Shown here: positions 20,844 to 28,836 of the stretch, piece after piece
Numbering within the stretch: position 1 is the first letter of the stretch
How the letters are laid out: each line of letters starts with the position of its first letter
Source: Candidatus Symbiopectobacterium sp. NZEC151
GTDB taxonomy: Bacteria > Pseudomonadota > Gammaproteobacteria > Enterobacterales > Enterobacteriaceae
Assembly (NCBI RefSeq): GCF_025962655.1
Contig: NZ_JAGFPE010000003.1
Coordinates: forward strand, 310,001 to 374,000
Direction: 5' to 3'
DNA length: 64,000 nucleotides
Notes under the pieces: generated by a model
Seen by the model: only the letters and a program-made list of their open reading frames with translations
What the model was told of the DNA's origin: nothing
The model's database searches: none
Program-made: the position numbers and the translations under genes

Positions 20844-21590
20844 ATGCTTATTTACGATTACAGTGAACGACGGGCGCGTAATCACGAAAAGATCCGGGTC
20901 CTGCTCAATTTTCTGAAACAAGAAACCTACAGTAGTTTTAAAAACCTGATGCTGCTTTTTGATTTTAAAAATCACAAACCGCTTTATTTGCTGCTGGCGA
21001 AAGCCATTAGCTTGGGATTGGTCCAAAAGCATGAAATAAACACCAGAATGGTGAAAATCTCTCTGTGGGGGATCACCAATGACGGATTATCCGTTGTTGT
21101 CACACCCCATGAGGATGGCTTTCCTGCACGATTTGAGCCCTCGAAAGTCACTGGCTGGACGCTGATGCAGCGCCTTGATCGTCAGCTAGCACGGCTCCTT
21201 CTGGAGAAGAAAGGCGCTTATGGGTGGATCAGCGGCGCTGATTCAACATTCCGCAGCCGCTATAAGGTATATCATCGCCCGGCCGGGGTGATAACGTTAC
21301 CTGACGGGACGGTTATCGCCGTTGAAGCTGAGCGCCATCTGAAAACCAAGGCCCGTTATCAGGCGATTGTCACCCAGCATTTGATAACTCGGACTCAAAA
21401 ACTTTGGATGTACGTCTTCTACATCGTGCCAGACCCGCAGATAAAGCGAGCCATTGAGCGGATGTTCAATAGCGTGAAATACGCCATCGTCAGTCATCAG
21501 CGTATCCCGCTGGAAGCGAAGCACCGCAATGTTTTTCGGGTTTATACGGTTGAGGAACTGAACAGACTTGATCTAAACAATTACAAATAA
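20844..21590 (+). CDS. MobC-type mobilization protein
   Basis: 248 aa with AAAGGAGG about 6 bases before the ATG. The N-terminal half resembles a winged-helix DNA-binding region (residues 1-75). The C-terminal half has the pattern of a restriction-endonuclease-like fold: Asp154, then VEAER with Glu161/Glu163 and Lys167, as in CloDF13 MobC, the type member of MOBC relaxases and of the replication-relaxation proteins. It would nick or prepare an island oriT for transfer by a helper element. No partner mobB or coupling gene is seen. A decayed fragment of a second copy lies at 28338-28460. Confidence 0.7.
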   Translation: MLIYDYSERRARNHEKIRVLLNFLKQETYSSFKNLMLLFDFKNHKPLYLLLAKAISLGLVQKHEINTRMVKISLWGITNDGLSVVVTPHEDGFPARFEPSKVTGWTLMQRLDRQLARLLLEKKGAYGWISGADSTFRSRYKVYHRPAGVITLPDGTVIAVEAERHLKTKARYQAIVTQHLITRTQKLWMYVFYIVPDPQIKRAIERMFNSVKYAIVSHQRIPLEAKHRNVFRVYTVEELNRLDLNNYK

Positions 21591-21819
21591 CCACATGATT
21601 TTTATACCAATGGTGATATCACTGATATCGTCATGTTTCCTATAGTTGAAGTTTTACGTAGCCGTCAATTTATTCTATATATTTAATATATTGAATTTTA
21701 TCATTTTTAATGAACGAGCTCTTTTTGATTTAGATCAATAAATTGCCATATATAGCCTCAACGTAGTTGATTCTAACACCTTAGACCTCATAACGAATAT
21801 GAGCTCTCATACATGAAAA

Positions 21820-21880
21820 GTTCCATTATTGGGAACCATTTATTGACATTCAATATTACCACACCTATCATAGTTCCCAA
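21820..21880 (+). promoter_or_regulatory. Promoter and operator of the TA/Beta operon
   Basis: Strong promoter: TTGACA (21843-21848), 17 bp, TATCAT (21866-21871), giving a leader of about 16 nt. It is bracketed by GTTCC-N7-GGAAC (21820-21836) and another GTTCCCAA half-site at 21873-21880 that inverts TTGGGAAC at 21829-21836. This fits autorepression by the XRE antitoxin. The rest of 21591-21819 is AT-rich without a gene. Confidence 0.65.
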
Positions 21881-21893
21881 ATGGAGAACATCA

Positions 21894-22157
21894 ATGCGAC
21901 TAATTGGCAAGCAAAGACTTCAGGTACTAAGCGGCATTAATCACGAAACTGATGTTTGGCTTTCTGCCTGGACAGCTGAGCTTACCAATGCTTACTGGAA
22001 AGATGTTAGAGCCGTTTTAGATACCTTTCCAAGAGCCCAGCAAGTTGATCAGGTATGCTGCATTTTTTTTGTGTGCGGCATTAAATCGCTGGGTATAAAA
22101 GTCACATTCAAGTTTGACAGGAGCATCGCAGTGATAAATCAAGTGGTATCAAAATGA
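21894..22157 (+). CDS. HigB-like toxin, short form
   Basis: 87 aa from the ATG at 21894, with GGAGA 6 bases upstream; an ATG at 21813 lies before the promoter and is rejected. The sequence MRLIGKQRLQVL...WLSAWTAELTNAYWKDVRAVLDTFP matches the HigB-type RelE-superfamily toxins, which cleave mRNA on the ribosome. The protein stops at INQVVSK, about 10-20 residues early: the usual C-terminal GTHAEYD-type segment is missing, so activity may be altered. It overlaps the antitoxin gene by 4 bp (ATGA), toxin first. Confidence 0.75.
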   Translation: MRLIGKQRLQVLSGINHETDVWLSAWTAELTNAYWKDVRAVLDTFPRAQQVDQVCCIFFVCGIKSLGIKVTFKFDRSIAVINQVVSK

Positions 22158-23383
22158 ATACAATCACCGAAGTTCGAGTCATTCGAACTGAAGAACAATA
22201 TCATGCTTACCTTTCAGAAGTTGAAAGGTTGCTCACTTTTGAGCTTATTGCAGGCTCAGAAGATTCAGAGCGACTAGAGTTACTCACTGTTATCATTGAA
22301 AACTACGAGAATGCAAATTATCCAGTAACGCCGGTCAATCCTATCGATGCAATAAAGTTCAGAATGGAAGAGCAAGGATTAAAACAATCAGATTTAACCC
22401 CTTACTTCGGAACCAAAAGTCGGGTCTCTGAAGTCTTATCAGGAAAGCGCCAGCTGACAGTTGCAATGATAAAAGCTTTGTCAATAGGTTTAGGCATATC
22501 ACCACAAACACTATTAGGCATGGAGACCGAGGCAGGATACGCAGATCGTACAGCAGCAGAAGATGTCAATTGGGCAAAATTTCCAATTAAAGAAATGCTT
22601 TCTAAAGGTTGGATCGAGAACCTGAAATCCAAGACTAAGGTTAATGCAGAAGAGCAAGTTAAAAAATTCATTGAAAGGCTTGGTTCAAACTATACTGCTA
22701 CTGCATTTAAAAGGACATTAAATGGTGATGCCTATTCTCCAACAACCGTATATAAATTGCATGCTTGGGTGGCAAGAGTTGTACAAAAATCACGAGAGAA
22801 AAAACTAGCTGTAGAATTCAAAAAGGATTGTATTTCTAAAGATTTTCTAAAAGAACTAGCTCATTTAAGTTGGTCGGAATACGGCCCATTACTGGCTGTG
22901 GAATTTTTAGAGAAGAATGGTATATGTGTCATAATTGAGCCCCCACTTACGGGTACTGCAATAGATGGTGCCGCCTTGAAAGACACTGACGGGCGCCCCA
23001 TAATTGCACTAACACTAAGGCAGGATCGTCTCGATAACTTTTGGTTCACTTTACTTCATGAAGTTGTACATATATGGAAGCATGTTGATTCAAATAATAC
23101 CTTTGTTGATGATCTTGAGACTCTCAAAGATAGCGCTGATAAAATGGAAGCCGAAGCAAATAGAATTGCCAGAGATACATTAATTCCTCGAATTGTATGG
23201 AAACGGAGTTCAGCATATTTGACCCCTAGTAAAAGCACAATTGATGAACTCTCCAGAGAATTAAGAATCCATCCATCCATCATTGCGGGAAGGATACGAA
23301 GGGAGACTGGTCAATATAATCAATTTTCAGAGCTAGTTGGGCAAGGTGAAGTCAGAAAACATTTTCCTAATCATATTTGGTAA
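22154..23383 (+). CDS. XRE-ImmA/IrrE fusion antitoxin
   Basis: 409 aa. An N-terminal HigA-like region has a helix-turn-helix (about residues 70-118, GLKQSDLTPYFGTKSRVSEVLSGKRQ). A middle helical region precedes a C-terminal ImmA/IrrE metallopeptidase domain with HEVVH at 302-306 and a further acidic residue in the EAEANRIARD helix. HTH-ImmA proteins are repressors or antitoxins whose peptidase part can relieve repression after a signal. It is coupled to the toxin by a 4-bp overlap and leads 10 bp into the Beta-family gene. The zinc site looks intact. Confidence 0.82.
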   Translation: MNTITEVRVIRTEEQYHAYLSEVERLLTFELIAGSEDSERLELLTVIIENYENANYPVTPVNPIDAIKFRMEEQGLKQSDLTPYFGTKSRVSEVLSGKRQLTVAMIKALSIGLGISPQTLLGMETEAGYADRTAAEDVNWAKFPIKEMLSKGWIENLKSKTKVNAEEQVKKFIERLGSNYTATAFKRTLNGDAYSPTTVYKLHAWVARVVQKSREKKLAVEFKKDCISKDFLKELAHLSWSEYGPLLAVEFLEKNGICVIIEPPLTGTAIDGAALKDTDGRPIIALTLRQDRLDNFWFTLLHEVVHIWKHVDSNNTFVDDLETLKDSADKMEAEANRIARDTLIPRIVWKRSSAYLTPSKSTIDELSRELRIHPSIIAGRIRRETGQYNQFSELVGQGEVRKHFPNHIW

Positions 23384-23393
23384 GTGAGGATTT

Positions 23394-24527
23394 ATGTACC
23401 CTAAATACATGCCTATCTTAAAAGCTAAAAAAGGCGAATTCGAAGCAATCGATAACTTGCAGGCTAATCCTCAAGTAATGGAAAGCATACTTCCTGTATT
23501 TGAAATTCCGATCCTTACAAAAAAACAACGAGAATCAAAAAAATACATTAACATTAGAAACCCAGTTGAGTTTTTTATTAACAACAACACAACTTCATTA
23601 TCTAAAGTTATGCGCGGACTGCCAATGGGGATTGATATAAGTCGATGGGCTCCTAATTCAAATATCGAATCAGGAGAGCATATATTAAGCCATATAATCA
23701 GTTCACTTGAAAAAAATAATAGCCAAGTAATTCCTGTCATTGGTTATGATCGGTGGGAAGATGATGAATATTCAACAACCCTAAAAATAATCTCCCAAAG
23801 GCAAAATAATTTCATTATTAGACTAAACTCTTTTGCATTTGAAGATATGATTGAAGAAGAGCCATTTTTTGATACTTTCAATGATATATTTTCTTCATTA
23901 GATATTATTCCAGAACACTGTTCTGTTATTCTAGACTTCGAAGATATAACCAAATCGTCAATCGTCGACTTGAACGAAAAAGTTCAGAGAGCAATAACGA
24001 CATTGCAACCTTATAATTTTAGATTTTTATCCATTGCTGGATGTTCTATTAGCGGTGACATCAATGGTATGGTTCCTAAGCGAGAATCACAAGGAATAGT
24101 AGTTCGTAAAGAAGTAAAAGTATGGAAAGCATTCAAAAAATTTCATCCAAGACTAAAATTGGTATTTGGCGATTATGGTATAGTAAGTCCATCAGTAGGT
24201 GATGAAATAATTGCCCCTAACGCAAATGGAAAAATTAGATATACAATCGATGACAGTATTTTTGTCGTTCGAGGTTATTCTCGCGCCATTGGGAAAAAAG
24301 GAGCTCAAATGCAAGATTTGTCAAAAAAACTGATATCTTCCCCGTACTACAAAGCACCTAAATTTAGCTGGGGAGACGAAATGATTGATAAATGTGCAAA
24401 AGAACAGTTTGTAGGAAATACAACAAATTGGGTTTCAATTGATACAAACCATCATGCCACGCATGTGTTTGCTGAAATCAGAGAGTTTGAATATACTATT
24501 CAACATCAACGAGAGTTTCAGCATTAA
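23394..24527 (+). CDS. Beta-family protein (T4 beta-like)
   Basis: 377 aa, AT-rich, with TGAGGA before the ATG. The start MYPKYMPILKAKKGEFEAI and the LPVFEIP block are typical of the Beta_protein family named after a phage T4 gene; biochemical function unknown. The alternating pattern (GMDIS-like PMGIDISRW, ILDFEDI, LSIAGCSISG) suggests a beta/alpha barrel. Third gene of the HigB-like/ImmA operon and closed by a strong terminator, so the three probably act together, plausibly in phage defence. Confidence 0.72.
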   Translation: MYPKYMPILKAKKGEFEAIDNLQANPQVMESILPVFEIPILTKKQRESKKYINIRNPVEFFINNNTTSLSKVMRGLPMGIDISRWAPNSNIESGEHILSHIISSLEKNNSQVIPVIGYDRWEDDEYSTTLKIISQRQNNFIIRLNSFAFEDMIEEEPFFDTFNDIFSSLDIIPEHCSVILDFEDITKSSIVDLNEKVQRAITTLQPYNFRFLSIAGCSISGDINGMVPKRESQGIVVRKEVKVWKAFKKFHPRLKLVFGDYGIVSPSVGDEIIAPNANGKIRYTIDDSIFVVRGYSRAIGKKGAQMQDLSKKLISSPYYKAPKFSWGDEMIDKCAKEQFVGNTTNWVSIDTNHHATHVFAEIREFEYTIQHQREFQH

Positions 24528-24530
24528 GTT

Positions 24531-24558
24531 AAAAAAGAGCGCTTCAGCGCTCTTTTTT
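24531..24558. terminator. Bidirectional terminator between Beta gene and avcD
   Basis: AAAAAAGAGCGC-TTCA-GCGCTCTTTTTT is a perfect 12-bp stem with A and T runs, 4 bp after the Beta-family stop, usable from both convergent genes. Confidence 0.9.
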
Positions 24559-24718
24559 ATCACCACGATCAGATCAACACAATGAAACACTAAGCTTCAA
24601 TTTTTAACAGGTCAGTTCAAAACAAAGGAATATTTCATCATGTTAATCGCTACTCGACCTCAAAATATATAATTCACATAATGGCTAAAAAATTCAGTTT
24701 CAGAAACGATTCGCTGTG

Positions 24719-26317
24719 TTATATTTCCCCTTCAACACGCTTAATTTTTTTAAAGAAGTTACCAGATATCTTTTCCTCTATTGATTGATAACTATCCAGA
24801 AATTGTATATCTACATGATTTTTATATTTTGTAGTAAACTCTTCGGCTTTTCCATCTGTTTTCTTTCTATCTGCTGTAGCAAAGAAAAATTTATGATATC
24901 TCCTAGGCGATACACCTTCAAATTGAATAAAAGAGACTTTTTCCGGATTGCTGCTATTTGCATCATTGATCGCATCATCATGGAGGTCCAGTGCCAGGCT
25001 TTTCTCATAAGGCTCTATATATATAACTTCTTTAATTCCAGCTGCTACTATATGTCGAGCACAGTTATGACATGGGAAAGTAGTTGTGAACATTAATTTT
25101 TCATATGTGGAGGCATCGCCAGTTCTAGCTAGTGTAGTTATAGCATCCATTTCCGCATGAATCGCTCTAGAATATTCAATTAAAGAACCGATTGGCGTTT
25201 TATCAAAAATCTCGTCAGCTATTTTTTCATAAAGTCCATCTAATGGAAGTTGTTTTAGAGTTTCATCTTGTACAATTTTATTCTCTTCAAAAAATTTATT
25301 CATTTCCTTTTTTAATTCACGAGTAATTCCGGATTTTATTTTGTTTTTATGTAAATCATTATAACAACGGCCACCTTTGTGAATGCATCTAAAATCATTT
25401 TCTTCATCTTCATAAGTATAAAGCCCTCCACCAAACTTAGGAACGTCATTTCGACCAGTTGAAATAATGTTTCCATTTCTATCTAGAATAGCAGCACCAA
25501 CTTGTCGAGATAAGCAAGCTGACTGCAAGGATGCCGAGAAAGCAACAAACATTCCTTTTTCTTTGAATGTTGGAGATATTCCATTTTTGCCATGAATAAT
25601 ATTAATAAATCGAATTATTTTAGAGTCGATACTTGATCTATGACTATGGTTATTTTTGACAAAAAGATCGGAATCTAAAATAGTCTTTTCAACTTGTTGT
25701 CCATGCTTACCACCTGACTTTCTATCCAAGTGAATAAGTTCGTCAATCTGTTCAGGTTTAATTGTTTCATCTCTTAAATTTCTTTTTCTCTCAGATTCAC
25801 TTCTCAGAACACCAATAAGATAAAAATTATGTTGATATACCATTCGAAGCAATTCTACTTCTGAAGGATTCTTTAGCTGATCGACAAGATATGCAATTTT
25901 TCCTTTGAAAATCGAATCTTCAGCTTCTCCTTTTCCAATTTTTATCTTTTGCTTGATAAGCTTTATTTTTGAAATTGCTGCCTCTGCCAATATCTGGGGG
26001 GAAAAACTATTTCGTAAATCATTTCCCTGTAGTTGTCTTTTTTTATAACGCTCATAGGGATTATCAATTTGGGTTGTAACATTACTAATACTATCCATAA
26101 TCTCACTTAAAAGAATATGGTGAACTTCATATCCCATTTTTACTAAGTTATTTTGGAACGATTCTCTGATTGATTTTATCCCAGCCCCTATTGGTCCACA
26201 AAAAGCAATAATTAGTTCGTTTGACTGACGGCTTGTCAGCATTTCGATTGAGTCAGGGTTATCTTGATTTGAGTCTAAATGTTGAGAGGGTTGTTTTTTT
26301 GCTGTGTTAGCTGGCAT
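24719..26317 (-). CDS. Antiviral cytidine/dCTP deaminase (AvcD/DcdV type)
   Basis: 532 aa from the ATG at 26315-26317, with AGGAA 7 bases upstream; a start at 26389 lacks such a site. The N-terminal half is a P-loop kinase-like domain (IIAFCGPIGAGIKSIRESF, about residues 35-53), with an unusual spacing in the loop. The C-terminal half is a zinc deaminase with His387-Ala-Glu389 and PCHNC (Cys416, Cys419). This two-domain layout is that of AvcD/DcdV/antiviral dCTP deaminases, which deplete dCTP on phage infection. In Vibrio it is held off by a small RNA (AvcI/DifV) encoded just upstream. AT-rich. Confidence 0.85.
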   Translation of the reverse strand: MPANTAKKQPSQHLDSNQDNPDSIEMLTSRQSNELIIAFCGPIGAGIKSIRESFQNNLVKMGYEVHHILLSEIMDSISNVTTQIDNPYERYKKRQLQGNDLRNSFSPQILAEAAISKIKLIKQKIKIGKGEAEDSIFKGKIAYLVDQLKNPSEVELLRMVYQHNFYLIGVLRSESERKRNLRDETIKPEQIDELIHLDRKSGGKHGQQVEKTILDSDLFVKNNHSHRSSIDSKIIRFINIIHGKNGISPTFKEKGMFVAFSASLQSACLSRQVGAAILDRNGNIISTGRNDVPKFGGGLYTYEDEENDFRCIHKGGRCYNDLHKNKIKSGITRELKKEMNKFFEENKIVQDETLKQLPLDGLYEKIADEIFDKTPIGSLIEYSRAIHAEMDAITTLARTGDASTYEKLMFTTTFPCHNCARHIVAAGIKEVIYIEPYEKSLALDLHDDAINDANSSNPEKVSFIQFEGVSPRRYHKFFFATADRKKTDGKAEEFTTKYKNHVDIQFLDSYQSIEEKISGNFFKKIKRVEGEI

Positions 26318-26382
26318 AGTGGTATTCCTGCTCACATAAAACACCACTATATATAAGAAACGTTCAAGAGTGTTACTAATTT

Positions 26383-26544
26383 TTACCAATTCATTTGTTC
26401 AGCACGAACAATTATAGACTGGATAATTTTTTCTTCATCAACGGATGACTTAGGCTTAAATTTTATAACAGCCCCAGCACTATCCTTATGATTTGATTGT
26501 TTTTTTTCTTCTCTAGTAGTCGAAACTTTAAATTTAACAATCAT
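26383..26544 (-). CDS. Small ORF (53 aa) at the AvcI/DifV position
   Basis: GAGGGG lies 7-8 bases before the ATG at 26542-26544, and the frame ends 65 bp upstream of avcD. The product is lysine-rich and polar (KFKVSTTREEKKQSNHKDSAG, then KPKSSVDEEKIIQS, ending RAEQMNW), unrecognised. In AvcD/DcdV loci this place encodes the inhibitory RNA; the ORF may be a real antitoxin peptide, or part of a functional RNA that happens to be translated. Confidence 0.5.
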   Translation of the reverse strand: MIVKFKVSTTREEKKQSNHKDSAGAVIKFKPKSSVDEEKIIQSIIVRAEQMNW

Positions 26545-26571
26545 TAGACGCCCCTCGCCAAAAGTTGGCAC

Positions 26572-26599
26572 ATTCTACCTGTGCCTAACATCTCGTCAA
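26572..26599 (-). promoter_or_regulatory. Promoter of the avcI-avcD unit
   Basis: On the minus strand TTGACG (26594-26599), 16 bp, TAGAAT (26572-26577). Start near 26565, followed directly by a GCCAA/TTGGC hairpin just before the small ORF's ribosome site. No other good promoter is seen between here and avcD. Confidence 0.65.
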
Positions 26600-26981
26600 C
26601 CGCTAAAAGTGATTTTCATACACTATAATGAGGATAATGCAAAGTACAGGGTTTTCAATTAAAGGTTGAAAATAATATAATACATTGATTTTAATCAAAA
26701 AAACCACATAGGCAGCTTAAGCCATCGAGTAAAGTATGCGTACATCTGTTAAAATCTTTATATCTTTTTTCAATTTTGCGGGCTATATCATAGGCTAATC
26801 TTAGTCCTATCGACTTAAACCACTCAGATTTTCGTGCTAACTCTTTGTTATCCACTGCTCACGTTGTTGAAAGGTGTGATTCTCAGATAACAGTTTTGCG
26901 GTATTAATCTCTGAGTTTGAGCACATATTCACCAATCGCAGTACATTTGCTGAAATTTAAGGCAACTGTAATGATTTGAAA
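26600..26981. other. AT-rich spacer without a gene
   Basis: No supported coding frame. It holds a stretch similar to half of a type I-F CRISPR repeat (26706-26718), discussed among the findings, and nothing else recognisable. Confidence 0.6.
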
Positions 26982-27760
<779 letters not shown>

Positions 27761-28000
27761 GATGTCACCCTCCGACCTGTCATCTGGATGATAATCATAC
27801 AGCACACGTAACGCTAATGTCATTACGTTTTATAAATGGCGTGAGAAAACTGATAGAAAGAACGAGCCCGACATCTTGCCATGCGGTTTGCAAACTCGCC
27901 CGTTCTGAACAGCCCAAAAACGGGGTCAACCTACGGGTCTTGACAACAAACATGGTTAAAATTTATGCTGCCGTTCAACCTAATAGAGAGCTGAATGTTC

Positions 28001-28020
28001 CCGAGTCCGGGCACCACTTC
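28001..28020 (+). repeat. attR core of the island / attL-like end of a second element
   Basis: Exact copy of the 20-nt attL core. The first 16 nt are the tRNA-Phe 3' end without the rest of the tRNA, so this is the right junction of the 10.4-kb island. Confidence 0.88.
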
Positions 28021-28186
28021 CTCTTTTTTATGCCTCCCTATACGTTCCTATAAATCCCTATGTGTTTGTAATGCAACCAAAGTGGCATAAAAATCTTTCC
28101 CGATGCGTTCTTAGTTATCCCTAGGTATCCGGAAAAAGTGGGTCAAATTACGGGTCATTCAGTTCGATGAACGGAGTGACCCGCCC

Positions 28187-28345
28187 ATGTTAACTGATAG
28201 CAAGATCCGCTCAGCAAAAAACCTAGAAAAATCATACAGGCTCACAGATGCGTTAGGGCTTTATCTAACGATATCTACTCATGGTGCTAAGCGGTGGTAT
28301 TTCCGCTGTAGCGCCATTTTGATCACCCGTTCGTCCCGCCATTGA
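28187..28345 (+). pseudogene. Truncated integrase (first 40 codons)
   Basis: The first 40 codons match the intact integrase at 17830 with one amino-acid change (Lys17 to Arg). After codon 40 the sequence diverges and reaches TGA at 28343-28345. All catalytic residues are gone. The upstream GGGTCA elements and ribosome site are intact, so a 52-aa arm-binding fragment could still be made. Confidence 0.9.
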
Positions 28346-28460
28346 AACCAAGCACAGCCTGAAAGCCAAAGCCCATTACCCACCGATTATCACCCACCCT
28401 GCCCCCAAATGCTGGATTGCCGTTTTCTACCTCGAGTCCGCGGAGAAAACAAGCCAGTGA
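28338..28460 (+). pseudogene. Decayed fragment of a mobC-like gene
   Basis: Reading from 28338 gives AIETKHSLKAKAHYPPIITHP then CWIAVFYLESAE, aligning with residues 158-195 of the MobC-type protein at 20844 (AVEAERHLKTKARYQAIVTQ, MYVFYIVPDP). The N-terminal half is missing and a TGA closes it at 28458. It directly abuts the truncated integrase, so about 3 kb of the second element was deleted. Confidence 0.75.
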
Positions 28461-28836
28461 CTTAGCGAATATGCGGATAAGTTCGAGAATGCAATCACTC
28501 TTATATTGATGGAAATTTAGCGGGATTTATAGCATTGAGCGAGTCACGTACAGTGCGATGAATACCGATCTCTCCTAATGGACTTTCGGAATACCGCAAA
28601 AGTAAAGGGTGCAGTTTACCGAGTGTTGACATATTCACTTCCTATAATTTCCATCAGAAATAATTGTGACGATTTATATTCAATTTCGCTATGTAACTTC
28701 CATTCCAACACCATGTCGTTATTACAAAAAATGAAAATATACAAAAAACAGTCGATACTTGAAAAATAAACTCCCACGCTATCGATTACATTATGTTTTT
28801 AATCAATATCACTTATTCAATCGGTAGAGGTACTGC
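28461..28836. other. AT-rich spacer before the effector-like genes
   Basis: No supported gene; a 63-codon frame (28578-28769) has no ribosome site or family features. No GGAACC-N16-CCAC hrp box was found here on reading. Confidence 0.55.

Larger units (their letters stand above)
28021..28460 (+). mobile_element. Remnant of a second tRNA-Phe element
   Basis: About 285 bp matching the left end of the first element (roughly nine differences) ends abruptly at 28307 inside the integrase, followed by a decayed mobC piece. Its right boundary is not visible; no further copy of the att core was found before 34748. The two large effector-like genes could belong to it. Confidence 0.8.

Noticed and set aside
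27817..28053. 78-codon frame crossing attR
   Set aside because: It reads through the tRNA 3' end repeat and has no ribosome site or recognisable sequence.
28578..28769. 63-codon frame before the first effector-like gene, considered as a chaperone
   Set aside because: Type III chaperones are about 130 aa and acidic; this is short, basic and lacks a ribosome site.
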